From Triatoma infestans (taxonomy: Eukaryota > Arthropoda > Insecta > Hemiptera > Reduviidae): DNA of 64,000 nt. A program made the position numbers and the translations under genes. The stretch lies in assembly GCA_011037195.1 (NCBI GenBank), contig JAAEAF010007901.1, forward strand, positions 1-64,000, read 5' to 3'. Positions 1 through 10,139 of this stretch are shown in pieces. Under the pieces are notes generated by a model. The model worked only from the letters and a program-made list of their open reading frames with translations, searched no databases and was not told the origin of the DNA. Each line of letters starts with the position of its first letter. Within the stretch, counting starts at the first letter, position 1.

Positions 1-774
1 CGAAGGACATTATTTCCATACTCCATGGCAAATAAGTTGTATGTATGCAGTAAAGCGCTCTATAATAATGCTAGTTACTCGCTAAATTTATGTAAGCACA
101 TTTTTTTTTTGTATATTTACTCTCTATTGTAATTTATTTTCCAGTAGTACATATTAATTTGACAGAGTTTTATAAACGTTTCGTGCAAAACACAGAATAA
201 TTCACTGGCTAATTGGTTTATTTTATATGGGTATTGAATAGTTGAATATGTTTGATTAAATTTAGGATATTTTTCGTCGTAGCATGCAACTTTTTGGTAG
301 TCCTGGTCGCTTTCATATTTTCATCCATCACCAGAATATGGTTATCAAGTTTCGTTTAAGAGAGTTAGCTAAAACTTTTAAGTTTTTGTCACACATCACA
401 GTATTCGACTCTGTGCTATTGCAGAAACAGGCAGATTGATAAATTCCATCCAATTGAAGCGAATCACTGAGACGGAGTCTAAATTTCCACTGTTTTGAAG
501 TGTAATGCTCGAAAGTACCTACAGTTTACATTCTTTTAAGAGATTCCATACTTATTTATGTGGAATTTCATTTAAAATATATACATATTGTAATGGTTTT
601 ATAACTTACTTTTGACAAAATATTAGAACCTAGCAGACTTAAAGAGATTGATCAAAATTTATAATTTCCTGTTAAGAGTAGCGCGCGGGAATTATGTTGT
701 TTCGTTGAGTAGATATCACAATATTTTGCTTTTGGAAGAAAATACATTTGAGCAAAAATTATCCATACTCAAGA
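1..774. other. AT-rich DNA, no gene seen
   Basis: I see no coding signal here. The only recognisable content is a badly decayed arm of the palindromic ribozyme family at about 265-340, listed separately. A T-run lies near 101-110. Confidence 0.5.
265..340 (-). repeat. Decayed arm of the hammerhead-bearing palindromic family
   Basis: The stretch aligns by eye with the left arm of the element at 1656-2006. The order of landmarks is kept: a TTTTCGTCGTAGC block, a TTTTTGGT block, GGTCGCTTTC, then CATCCATCACCAG. On the minus strand this leaves a CTGGTGA box and a GAAAGCGACC box, but helix II can no longer form. It is an old, non-functional fragment. Confidence 0.4.
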
Positions 775-1730
775 TGAAGGAATATTGAAAATTCATAATT
801 ATCTGGAAGAGAATGAGCATAATAAATATGAATTGCGAATGGGTTAGTGTATGCAAATGAAGTTAATAAGATTTTATTTTTTGTTCCTGAATGTATGGAG
901 GTCTCACATGACTAGGTTATATCATGATGAGGTAGGACCTACGGGAGCAGATTAAAAGTCATGGAGTGGGTGTTGAGGCCCTCGTTGATGGTTCCCTTAA
1001 ATGTGAGGTATAACAAGGATTTCTGGCAGGTGAGCCAAAAGCCAGGTAAAGAAGAAGGTGAACTTCATTGCACTCCTACAGGTAACCAGCCATTTGTACA
1101 GATATATATTGATCATTATGGGCCCCTGGAAGAGACACATCAATTAATTTTTGAAATCATTAATGGCTTCTCTAAATTTATTTAACTCTTACCTTTAAAA
1201 GATAGCGACTTCTAAGGAGGCCATCAAACACCCGACCTCATGAAAATTAGTAAACCACTAAGAATTGTTTCTAACAGAGGCTCCGCCTTTACTTCTGAAG
1301 CAATTAAAGAGATTGAGAGTTATTCAACATATTTTAGTAGCTTGAGAGTTATTCAACATATTTTAGTAGCTACGGATACTCCCAAGAGCATACGAGCAAA
1401 TTGAAAGAATTAAAAGGGACATAACTCCTTGCTATCTAAAACAGTTCCCGCTCTTAATAAGTTGGATTATGTTGTTTATGATGTAGAGTTTGCTCTAATA
1501 ATACAATTAGTAGTACTATCAAGGATACTCTTCTAGTCGTCTTTTATTTGGTGTAAACCAATTAGGTAAAGTAAATGATCCACTCAGACCGTATTTTGTA
1601 GGAGCTAAATATTGCCGAAAGAGACATCGAAACTAGAGAAAATGCAGTGAAAAATTGTTGTGGTGGTTGGTTCCGCAGAGTTGGAAAGTGTCAGCGACAT
1701 TTTCCGTGGTAGCTTGCTTCATTTTGTGGT

Positions 1731-1768
1731 CATTGACCGGTTTCGGGCATTCGCCCATCTTCAGGATG
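1731..1768 (-). ncRNA. Hammerhead ribozyme-like motif, left arm
   Basis: Read on the minus strand, the order is CATC, CTGAAGA, a GGGC/GCCC hairpin, GAAA, ACCGGTC, AATG. These match the hammerhead core boxes CUGANGA and GAAA, with predicted cleavage after the C of GGTC. Helix I is weakened because CATC faces AATG instead of GATG. Helix III would be only ACC/GGT with no loop, as in the short-helix-III hammerheads reported for Penelope-like elements, which are thought to act as dimers. Confidence 0.6.
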
Positions 1769-1926
1769 CGTTTGTGAGACAGTGTGATAACACAGACTTG
1801 CACAGAGCAAATTCAGTTTATACACTCCCTGTATATACTGTATAAACTGTACTGTAAACTCCTGTATGAGTGTATAAACTGAATTTGCTCTGTACAAGTC
1901 TGTGTTATCACACTGTCTGACAAACG

Positions 1927-1964
1927 CATCCTGAAGATGGGCGATCGCCCGAAACCGGTCGATG
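1927..1964 (+). ncRNA. Hammerhead ribozyme-like motif, right arm
   Basis: The order is CATC, CTGAAGA, GGGC GATC GCCC, GAAA, ACCGGTC, GATG. Helix I (CATC with GATG) and helix II (GGGC with GCCC) both pair, and both core boxes are intact. One extra U sits between the CTGANGA box and helix II. This is the best-preserved motif in the window. Activity is not shown by sequence alone. Confidence 0.7.
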
Positions 1965-2215
1965 ACCACAAAATGAAGCAGGCTACCACGGAAAATGTCT
2001 CTGATGCAGTGAAAAATATTGAGGTTGCACAGGAACAAATAAATTACTTTTCTATAGATATAATGAAGGGGACTTAGTTATAATCACGAATATGATCCTA
2101 TGCCAGGGTTATATAAAAAGTTAATTCCCAAGTTTGGCGGGCGTTATGTTGCGAATAAAGTTCTTTAAGACGATAGACATTTATTACATGATCTCGAAAG
2201 GTTTCAGATTACGCT

Positions 2216-2614
2216 GACCCCCATTCAAGGGAATATTTGAACCTAGCAGGATAAAACCTTGGAAGACAGTATCTAATTCATAATTAGAATACTAAGTAAT
2301 AACGGATAAGACATAATTCTAGATGCTCTTTAATCTGCTGTTGTTTATTAAGAGCTCGTATTAAATAACTTCGGACATTCAACATTAATATGTTATCTCA
2401 TTAATATGTGTTGTCTTTTTAAATGTAGGGTTAGTTATTGATTTAATATATGATTAACTGTTTTCAGCTCTTTGGTAATGCAAACCACCACCATATTTAT
2501 AAACAAGATTTACGTCAATGAACTTTATTTTTAATGATATATATATATATATATATACATGAAGTGTATGTATTTATGAAATTGAGAATCTATGTCGATT
2601 AGTTTGATGGTATT
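2216..2614. other. AT-rich DNA with an (AT)n microsatellite
   Basis: No gene is seen. A run of about 11 AT units lies at 2537-2559. The first part could be 3' sequence of the Gypsy element, but no LTR end was recognised. Confidence 0.5.
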
Positions 2615-2760
2615 GGAATACCACCACCCTAAAAGGAGAGCTAGCTGAGCGTGATCAAATTTTGCGTGAACAAAGGGATTTGTAAAACTAAAAAGATTGA
2701 ATCAAGCCACCTTTGTGCCGAAGTTCATTTTGAATATTTTATCTTAAAAGTTGCTATATT
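2615..2760 (+). repeat. Diverged repeat, copy 1 (partner at 5975-6140)
   Basis: Shared landmarks with 5975-6140 include CCTAAAAGGA, AGCTGAGC, TTTGTAAAACTAAAA, GACTGAATCAA-like text and GTTCATTTTGAAT. It lies just upstream of the Copia relic, so it may be decayed Copia gag, but I cannot show that. Confidence 0.5.
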
Positions 2761-2959
2761 ATGTCAAAGACTTGACAAGAAACTATATCTGTAAATAAAA
2801 TAACACAGCCTGGAACGAAGGTAAATTTAAAAATAATTAAGAATACATTAGAAAAAAATCGTGTATGTCACATGTCCAGAGGGGATATAAGAAGAGGTGA
2901 TGGTCTGTATAAATTTAAAGAAATTCTGAATTTGAATATTTAACCGTTATTTATCAGAA

Positions 2960-3290
2960 ACTGAGAGAAATCCGCTTGAATGGTATAAAATACTTGGTGA
3001 TTGTAACTACAAACATATTGAAAAATTAAAATCAATATGCCATGATTTAAAGAAATTGTATTTCTACCTCAGAATTGAAATGTGAAATTGTATTTAATAG
3101 GACCAATAACATCTACATGGGATGGTAATTAATATTGCGTAGCCGTAATGGATGACTACACACATTACGTATGGAAACGAGACTTCCTAAAGGAAAAACA
3201 GTTATTTCTCAAACTCTTTAAGTATAATTAAAGTATTTAAATCCAAATGGGATATGAAGACATATTCTTAGAACGCTAAAGAAAATTTTT
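2960..3290 (+). pseudogene. Ty1/Copia-type integrase relic
   Basis: Two Copia landmarks occur in order. A GAG-pre-integrase region near 2970-3060 reads WYKILGDCNYKHIEKLK. An integrase core follows from about 3100, reading GPITSTWDG and then AVMDDYTHYVW and LKEKQLFLKLFKY. A stop codon sits inside the core (after WDGN) and more stops follow. The element is dead and lacks recognisable LTRs, RT and RNase H. The motif order is typical of Copia pol and not of Gypsy, whose integrase lies after RT. Confidence 0.65.
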
Positions 3291-3369
3291 GAACGAATCA
3301 GAGTTGATGTGAGACAATAATTAATTTAGCCACATAAAAAAAAAACGAAATCGATGACTGTTCTTAGAC

Positions 3370-3690
3370 TGATTACCAACAACAATATTTTCAATAGTCA
3401 AGCAGCCAAATTGTAACCTAAATTCAGTGTTCAAGAACAAGAAAGATCCCGGCTCAGTGTCGGCTTACTGGAAATCCCTTCAAAGAAGGATCGCAGAATA
3501 TAAATGCGCAATATGGGCATAATTCAACAGAATTGGTACAAGGATGTAAAAGATAAGAAATGGGAAAATTTATGGAACCTCGTAATAGAATCGCTAAGGA
3601 GCTTGCGTAGTGTTACCAAGTGATACTGTTCAGAATGTTGACTGACACGTCGGCTCCAGCGGCCCTGGCACCTCCACATACATTGAATAG
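3370..3690 (+). pseudogene. Decayed LINE RNase H C-terminal tail, copy 1
   Basis: The segment is related to 5450-5745: both contain AACAATATTTTC, AGTCAAG, GGCTTCCTGGAAATCCCTT-like and AGAATCGCTAAGGA-like blocks. Forward translation gives WYKDVKDKKWENLW and later an ILFRMLTDT block. These resemble the tail of Jockey-type RNase H regions, where a tryptophan-rich segment precedes an FRL-TGH motif. Frames shift repeatedly. Confidence 0.45.
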
Positions 3691-3799
3691 GTTAGGTAGG
3701 TGTATGTATTATATTGAATACGATCGACGTTCATAGTTCAGCCCTGGTGTTTTTGAACAATTCAGAGTTGATAGTTATATTCTATCGTGAAATTTTCCA

Positions 3800-5015
3800 A
3801 AAATTAAGATATTCACAAAATGCCTTTTGTAGAAAACCAGTTGGAAGAAAAATTAATGCATTAAGAGATATTACTTCTGCTTATGTATGTAGATGACATG
3901 GTAGTCCTGGCAGATTCCTTGAGTGGTGCCCAGAATAAAATCAGACTTTTAAACGACTATTGCAACCTTAACAGATTAAAAATTAATGTGTCATTGTCAA
4001 AAATTATCCAATTCTCTAAATATGGTAGAAGCAGACACTCTAGAAAAATTCACATAAAGAATGAAACTCTTGAAAACGTCAAAAGTTATATTTATCTAGG
4101 AGTGCTTTTCTCACCTTCCTTAAAATTCTCTGATGCCAACTTTTTCCAGCAGAAAAGTCAATATGCCGTAAACCGCACATTGAACATTCTACAGAAATTG
4201 TCATTCATAAACTAGGGAAGTAAAAAAATTCAGTTGTTTAATTCCCTGACATCCTCGGTCTTACTTTATGGTGTGGAAATTTGGGGGTTTAGGTATCTTG
4301 AAATAACTGAAAAAAACCCATGTGAGATGTAAGAAAAGATTGTTTTTGTGGCCAAAATCTACACCGGACTATATGGTGAGACTGGAAACTGGCTCATTCC
4401 ATTTAAGTGTGATAGCGTTTCAAATAATGTTGTCTTTGTGGTGGAAAATCCTCGAAATGCCAAGTTCAAGTTTCCAAGAGTCTGTTTTGAGAGGTTAAAG
4501 AACCAGTCAGTAAGAGAGAGAGACAGGCGGTATCGAATATAATTAGGCGCTTCAATTGAGAGAATCCCTTATTTCACTGGGAGAAGCAGATCTGTGGGTG
4601 TCAGAGGACCCGGGTCTAGTCAGTCTATAGGAGGACACCTGACCTGGTAGAAAAATGGAATATTAACACTCTATCCAAAGACGTACAAAGGGTCTTCACT
4701 CCAGCTACACCCCTTATTTATAGGGAAATAAGTAGCCTAGGACTTGGTGAGACATATTTACTATACAACAAGCATTTAATAGATATAGTGCGAGTGATTA
4801 GCCAACTCAGAGTTTCTAGAGCCAAGAGGTGCGAGTAGGTTACAATGGTATAAATGGGACAGCAGTTCAGTACGTACAATTTGTAACGTGCATGAGGTGG
4901 AGCCTCTGGAACATTTCTTTCTAAGGTGTCCAATTTATTCACCATATAGGAAACGCTATTTCCAGCCATATCTTCCAAATGATCACCAAATCTCTGGTAT
5001 ATTATCAATAGATAG
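3800..5015 (+). pseudogene. Non-LTR retrotransposon RT and C-terminal relic
   Basis: The relic opens with an NQLEEKL segment and the RT active-site box YVDD (3886-3897), followed by MVVLADSLSG and LKINVSLSKI. The RT thumb and connection region continues to about 4215. After a frame change, LLYGVEIWG (near 4260) and TPDYMVRLETG (near 4355) follow, as in CR1/Jockey-group LINEs. The C terminus near 4800-4990 has ISQLRVSRA, QWYKWDSSSVRTICN and LEHFFLRCPIY, a cysteine/histidine tail. At least two frameshifts and several stops break it. The endonuclease and RT amino half are missing. A short ORF at 4348-4542 is a mixture of true and shifted frames. Confidence 0.75.
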
Positions 5016-5449
5016 TGAAAAAAAGGTAAAAGACTAATAAAGGTAAGGAAGGTAATTGATATCATGAAGGTAAATAATAAATAAATAAAGGTAAATAATA
5101 AATTAATAAAGGTAATTGAGATCATTTGTTTTAAACAAAAATTAATAATTGAAGTAAAATAAGTATAATAACATAAGACAATAGAAAAAAAAACATAAAA
5201 GTTTCACGGTATTTAAAAGGAACACTTTATAAAATGAATTTATAAAGAATATTGTCAAATACATTAATTAATTCTCAAAAATAAAGTTAAGAATGAATGG
5301 GAGCAATAAAGTTTTTTCATTTAATATATAAAATATTGTAATGGTCAACTCTTGTAACATGCAAAATTCATAAATACAATTTATTTCATTCATTCATACA
5401 TTGAAAATTCAATTATCAGTTTAAATACTGAAAAAGTCCGAATCGCCAT
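5016..5449. other. A-rich simple-sequence DNA after the LINE
   Basis: GGTAAATAATAAATAAATAA-like units recur at about 5038-5115, probably a decayed A-rich LINE tail. The rest is AT-rich DNA with no gene. Confidence 0.5.
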
Positions 5450-5745
5450 TGAATAGCTCTTGGAAACAATATTTTCTATAGTCAAGGAGCCAGAATATAG
5501 CCCAATCAGAAATGTTCTAATGTATCCCAGCTGATAGTGGGCTTCCTGGAAATCCCTTTAAACAAAGGTCTAAGATTATAAAAAAGTTTATTTGGACACA
5601 AGTTTCAACAAAAAATAGTGTGAGGAGTAAAAGGTAAGTAGTAGAAAAAACTTATGGTTCCCGTAGTAGAATCCCGAAGGATCTAGCGTAGTGTGACTAT
5701 GTGACACTCTTCAGAATGGCCATTGGCCGTGACGCGAGAAATCAC
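5450..5745 (+). pseudogene. Decayed LINE RNase H C-terminal tail, copy 2
   Basis: This is the partner of 3370-3690, similar along about 280 bp with many substitutions and small indels. No frame is open. It ends near an ACACTCTTCAGAATGGCCA block equivalent to the FR-motif region of copy 1. Confidence 0.45.
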
Positions 5746-5974
5746 GACCGCAAGAAATCCGAATCGATTCAGACAGGTGAGTTCAGGATACTAGCACATC
5801 TTTAATCTCCAAAGGTGGATGATATGTAATCTTTTCTGCTGTTCGTTAAATAATATTTATGCTCTTGTATAATTATAACTCTAGTATAAAAGTTATGGAC
5901 TTTTACTAAAAATATTGGGATGATATTTTGTTTTATACACACCTTTAGGGCGGCGCCGGAGCTCGCGCCCACAC

Positions 5975-6140
5975 GTACCACCGGCCTAAAAGGAAAGCCA
6001 GCTGAGCATGTACAAATTTTGTATGAACAAATAAATTATTGTTTGTAAAACTAAAAGGACTGAATCAATCCTATGAAAGAGCCACCTTGTATGCGATGTT
6101 CATTTTGAATTTTTTTTTTTTTAAAGATTGCTATTGGCCG
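5975..6140 (+). repeat. Diverged repeat, copy 2 (partner at 2615-2760)
   Basis: It shares a series of blocks with 2615-2760, with an added T-run at about 6108-6122. Function is unknown. Confidence 0.5.
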
Positions 6141-6790
6141 ATAATATTATTGGGTGCACCATGTCCTTTAACGCAGAACCAAGGTCCTGATACTTCCTAA
6201 TTTTTTTGCCGCGAGTCTTTAGCATATTTTCATCATTTAGCACGGCAATATCGATGATATGCGCCTTTGTAGCCCTCCTATCCATAACCTGTCCATATCT
6301 GGTTTGTTATTAACAATATTTTACGGTCTGTTATTACCTGAACGCCGCCCCATATATATCTTCATTATGCAACATTGCCAGCAGATTGTATTTGTATTAA
6401 GAGGTTTCTTTTTCTGTACTGATGCCTTTTACCCTATACTTAGTGCATAGTGCCTTGTAAACGAACAATTTTTGCTACATTGTTATGTCTGTTCACGTAT
6501 TATTCTTTTGGTGCAAGGACTATGCCTTCTGTTTCAGGAACCATATAGCCTTTGATGAGCCACTGGGGAGTTTATTACAGAGTCAGTTTCCCCATGAAGC
6601 TGTTTTTGGGCCACTTCAGTCTTCACATCTACTTTAGCGCTCACTGTTCTTGCCTGCATAAATTTAGGGCCATGTATCCTCTGTCAGTAGACTTCAAATC
6701 TTTTCAAAGAGTGCCGTACACTTCTGTTGGAAATATAGCTTGAGAGAAATCTCAATCCTCTTGCATAACTGCTCCTAAAAAGGTGGCAAA
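6130..6790 (-). pseudogene. LINE C-terminal relic of the restriction-like-endonuclease type, copy 1
   Basis: On the minus strand, from high to low coordinates, translation gives KEYVNRHNNVAKIV (near 6480), VITDRKILL (near 6330), then RRATKAHIIDIAVLNDENM and KKIRKYQDLGSALKDMVH (about 6290-6150). The IIDIAV and KYQDL blocks belong to the PD-(D/E)XK-like endonuclease tail of non-LTR elements related to the R2/R4/Dong group. That domain cuts target DNA for target-primed reverse transcription. Frames change several times. The element is cut off near 6130, before its usual final segment. Confidence 0.6.
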
Positions 6791-7224
6791 TAAAGTCTCA
6801 CAATAGATACTTTTGGGTTGTACATTCGGTGGAGTGTGGAGAGTGGAGCTTGGTGTCCTACCATTTAAGTATACCGAAACTATACGTATGCGTAAGATGT
6901 TATCATATATGTATTTATTGCTTTTATGAGTCGCCAGATGACAGTTTCTGATTTAGAATTAGCTTCAGTCGGAGTTGTACACTGCTCCACCTCAAAAAAA
7001 AAAGTTATTTGTTTTTGTGTTAAATTAAAATTTCCTTAATGGTTTATTACATAATCCTTCAGTCTCGCCGGACTTGCCTCTATTTAATAATATTATTTCA
7101 TTGAAGATTTACACCATTTTATGACTGAATGTCCTACATTAAATGATTACCTTATATTCTATACTGAATGACCAGAATGATTTTTTTATACAGACCTGCT
7201 ATATTTTATGACTGAAGTTCTATC
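6791..7224. other. No feature recognised
   Basis: This is AT-rich DNA with an A-run near 6995-7005. No coding signal is seen on either strand. Confidence 0.4.
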
Positions 7225-7980
7225 TTAAATCAGTGTATTATTATGATTATTATTATTATTTTATTTCATTTTTTACTCTGCCAGAAAGCCGATGGGTATA
7301 CAAAGCCTCACGGCCTGCGGCAAGGGATGCTTAGATTTAATTGCAGATAGAAAAAAAAGAAATGAGAGAGAGAAAAAAAAGTGGCCAGTGTTTAATTTGC
7401 CAAGGCCTACTGTTTGGGATCATCCAGCATGATCTTCCGAATGATTCTGCATGAGTGCAAGATAACGGCTTGTTGCATTTCTGCGACAAGCTCTTCCGTA
7501 TTTTGAGCTTGGTTAAATCCCTGTTCTCAGATACCTCGTCACTAATGGTACGATCTCGACCGCCGTGACGCGACGGCACTCCATATGGAGGTTATCTCGG
7601 AGGCTAGAGGTCTATATTTTGCCAGCTTTTCATTTTGTGCCTTAGCAAGAGGGCGGTAATATCGATTATAAATACTTGTCCTATGTGCTCACACCGTCAT
7701 TATATCCAATTAGTACCGGAAGCTGTATGGTCCATGAGCACAAACCTGACCCAGTATAATTTGTGTCTATTGCCTTGGAGGAAAGGACAAGAATCATTTT
7801 GTAGTAGGTCACCATTTCCGTCGCTAATACCTATTCAGAGCCAATTGTGCATGGACTATTTTAGCCATACTGCTGTGGCACTGGAGATAGGTCCTTTCGC
7901 GCTAGTACTGGGCATGCAGACAGAATATGATGTACTGTTTCCGTGGTGGCGTGGCAGAGCCTACATCTGCTGTCCATAAT
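7225..7980 (-). pseudogene. LINE C-terminal relic of the restriction-like-endonuclease type, copy 2
   Basis: Minus-strand translation begins with CRLCHATTETVHHILSACPV (about 7970-7910), the zinc finger before the endonuclease. It continues with LAKYRPLASEITSIW (about 7620-7560) and ends with NTEELVAEMQQAVILHSCRI (about 7505-7440), the conserved end of this LINE type. A 3' region follows, ending in an A-rich tail with AAT units (minus strand, about 7275-7225). Stops and frameshifts are frequent. It is probably a separate insertion from 6130-6790, because both carry the same part of the protein. Confidence 0.65.
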
Positions 7981-8384
7981 TCCAGTTTCCCCAAATAAAA
8001 AATTTAACCAGATTTTGATTTAGAATGTAATGTTTATAAATGAGCAAGTAATAAATAGGAGATGTCGGCTTTTTCTGTTTTCGGTAAAAAAAATATTTGT
8101 TTTTTTTTTTTGTTTTTTTAACTTTCAATTACAATTACAACAGGATCTTGAGAATTTTTCAAGATTCAGTTATCACTGGAAGTTGTTGTTTTGATTAATC
8201 TTGAGTTTGAAAACAAATGTTTTTCAAGAATGATCTATATGTGTTTGGGAACAAAATATATCAAAACAAAAAGTCACAGAGATGAGATATCAATCTTGAT
8301 GTTCCATTATGATGCCACCATCGCATATGACATGAAGCTTCGGCAAAATCGGAGGTCCCGACATGAATAATTTTTTTCCTAAAA
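7981..8384. other. No gene; A/T-rich DNA
   Basis: A T-run lies at 8100-8117. Nothing coding is recognised. Confidence 0.4.
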
Positions 8385-9405
8385 AATATTAAAAGTAAAA
8401 CTCCGAACTACGTATACAAAACCTTCTACAAGACCGACTACTGCTTAAATATAAAAATTATATTAAAATATTCACCGACGGGTCAAAGACGATAATTGGA
8501 GTAGGAGCAGCTTTCGTCATGAATGAGAGGCTGTACAACTTTCCCTTAAGCAATATCTCAAGCATATCTACAGCCGTGTTATTCGCTCTGTACGAAGCCC
8601 TAGAACATAGCCCGGAACTACAGTGAACCTAAGAAATATATTATTTGCTCCGATTCAAGGAGCTCACTGGAGATGATAAACAATCAGGACTCCGATAGTT
8701 TGTTGATTCAGTGCATACATACACTCTTGGAACTATGCCTGCGAGAAAGTAAAAAAGTCTCCTTTATTTGGATTCCCGGCCATGTGGGGATAAGTAATAA
8801 CGAATCTGCCGACAAAGCTGCTAAAGAAGCGGCATCAATGTCTTGTAGAGACGAACGTGTCCTTGCAGTCGATTGGAAAGCTTTTCTAAAAAAAAAACCA
8901 AAATCTTTCCAACTGGGAAAAGGAACTCGGTCACACCATGTTGACACACAGCCACATATTCCGAAGAGAACCTCAGGCCGGTATGCAGCGCTTGCAATAC
9001 GACATCAACGGTTCCGCATATTCTATTGGAATGTTCGAAATATGTAAACGCGCGGGGAAAAGTAAATTTGCCGACCAGTCTTATAGATGTATTAGGAGAC
9101 ATTGAGGGCAATATCAATAAGACTTTCGAATATCTTAGGGACATTCATCTATTTCATTTGTTGTGAAACTAGCTGTACATATGTATGTGTTTAGTTGTTT
9201 GCTGATATCTTGTGTATAGGTATTTATTTTATAAGTGATATAAGGGAGTAGAGGAATATGATTAGACCTAGATTGTGGGTTTGCTGTAGAAATTGTTAGA
9301 CTGGTGGGTATGGAAATTCATCCTGGATGAGTCCTTAGAAATTAGAAACAGGTGCAAAGGATCATAGGTGTTGCACACCTTAAAAAAAAGATCCAGAAAA
9401 CAAAT
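8385..9405 (+). mobile_element. 5'-truncated Jockey-like LINE, RNase H to 3' end, copy 1
   Basis: The element starts at about 8385, as ATTAAAAGTAAAACTC matches copy 2 at 34940. RNase H is recognised by KIFTDGS (8472-8492), a SDSRSSLEM box, WIPGHVGISNNESADKAA (8770-8815) and a cysteine/histidine tail with VPHILLECSKY. The RNase H removes RNA from RNA-DNA hybrids during LINE replication. The catalytic glutamate codon expected in TAELFALYEAL is GTG (8576-8578). A deletion of about 65 bp relative to copy 2 lies near 8920 and shifts the frame. The 3' UTR runs to the A-rich end near 9405. Confidence 0.75.
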
Positions 9406-9427
9406 AATAATAATTTTTTTCAAAAAA

Positions 9428-10134
9428 TCTGATGTGAAACACTCACACGACTTTCTCTTACTGCGAAATAGCAAATTTTCTTCACATTTACAATTCTGAT
9501 TGGTGTTTAAAACTATCGGCACCTTTATGGAGAAAATCACAAAAAAAAAAAACAAAAAAAAAACTGAAAAACCCATTCAATAAAGTCACACTTCCGCTCA
9601 CCCGATTTTCTTCAAAGTGGCAAAATTTTGGTAACTCATATAATTTTAAATACAATGAATGGTACCCCCAAATTTAGAAAAAAAAAAAATTGGTTAACCG
9701 GAAATGCGCGACTTTCCAGAATAATTTTTTGAGTTTATTTTTTGGATTTTCTCGAAAACGATTATTAAGTTTTCCTTTAAACTTGGACTGCTAACTTACA
9801 CAGATCCTAATTAAATTTTAATTAACTTAGTTAATTATTTATTTACTTTTAATTTGAAAACATTTACTTCAAGATATTCTCAGAATTTTGTGGCGTTAAA
9901 TTTTCAAATGCCATTTAATTTTCTTCAATATTATTTGAAGTTGTTTTTCTTGATTACAATTTAATTACATTGAAATAACTGAGTCAAGAGTGTTTACCAG
10001 CTTCTATCCCCCACATTTTTTTATATTTATGTAAGAGGTGTAAAAAAGAAAAAATCTCAGTTTTATGGTAATTCGTAATTTTATAATTACATTTACTGCT
10101 GTAAGAGAAAGTTGTTTGAATATTTCACACCAGA
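9428..10134. mobile_element. TSR-family element with 37 bp terminal inverted repeats
   Basis: The left end (9428-9464) and right end (10098-10134) are inverted repeats matching at 31 of 37 positions by my count. Both start TCTG-TGTGAAA and carry ACTTTCTCTTAC. The 707 bp between them hold no ORF. It sits about 20 bp beyond the 3' end of the LINE at 8385-9405. The same terminal block occurs on one end of other TSR copies (33616, 39536, 41229). It is either a non-autonomous DNA transposon or two TSR halves in inverted orientation. Confidence 0.6.
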
Positions 10135-10139
10135 TTTTT

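Larger units (their letters stand above)
1656..2006. mobile_element. Palindromic Penelope-like element remnant with two ribozyme arms
   Basis: The element has two arms in head-to-head orientation around a short centre near 1825-1860. The left arm (about 1656-1820) is the reverse complement of the right arm (about 1865-2006), apart from about 35 nt at the outer left end that the right arm lacks. Each arm carries a hammerhead-like layout. A related complete copy lies at 45490-45826. Single arms lie at 42500-42672 and 57765-57915, and decayed arms at 265-340 and 28055-28110. Penelope-like retroelements are known to carry hammerhead motifs in their pseudo-LTRs, to place these in direct or inverted orientation, and to leave variable target duplications. 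No RT or GIY-YIG coding is present, so the class is inferred. Confidence 0.65.
1645..2017. repeat. Target-site duplication around the palindromic insertion
   Basis: CAGTGAAAAAT at 1645-1655 recurs at 2007-2017. The match extends to 14 bp if the ambiguous ATG is counted. Removing the insert rejoins the integrase reading frame, which supports a true insertion. Confidence 0.85.
775..2215 (+). pseudogene. Ty3/Gypsy-type integrase pseudogene, interrupted
   Basis: Pieces of a Gypsy-family integrase appear in the expected order. First comes a zinc-binding region (ELRMG, then LFFVPECMEV, near 820-910). The catalytic core follows in the open stretch 961-1185 (KPGKEEGELH, QIYIDHYGP, INGFSKFI). A second core block is at about 1240-1310 (KPLRIVSNRGSAFTSEA). 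The C-terminal block lies beyond the insertion at 2010-2215 (AVKNIEVAQEQ, EGDLVI, then a DRHLLHDLERFQIT-like end). The protein would normally insert retrotransposon cDNA. It is dead: frames change several times, stops are present, and a 29 bp tandem duplication lies at about 1314-1371. The 351 bp palindromic element at 1656-2006 splits the C-terminal part. No LTR or RT of the same element was recognised. Confidence 0.75.

Noticed and set aside
4348..4542. 64-codon ORF as an independent gene
   Set aside because: It mixes shifted and true frames of the LINE relic at 3800-5015.
8708..9144. Minus-strand ORFs of 79 and 107 codons
   Set aside because: They are antisense shadows of the Jockey-like RNase H.
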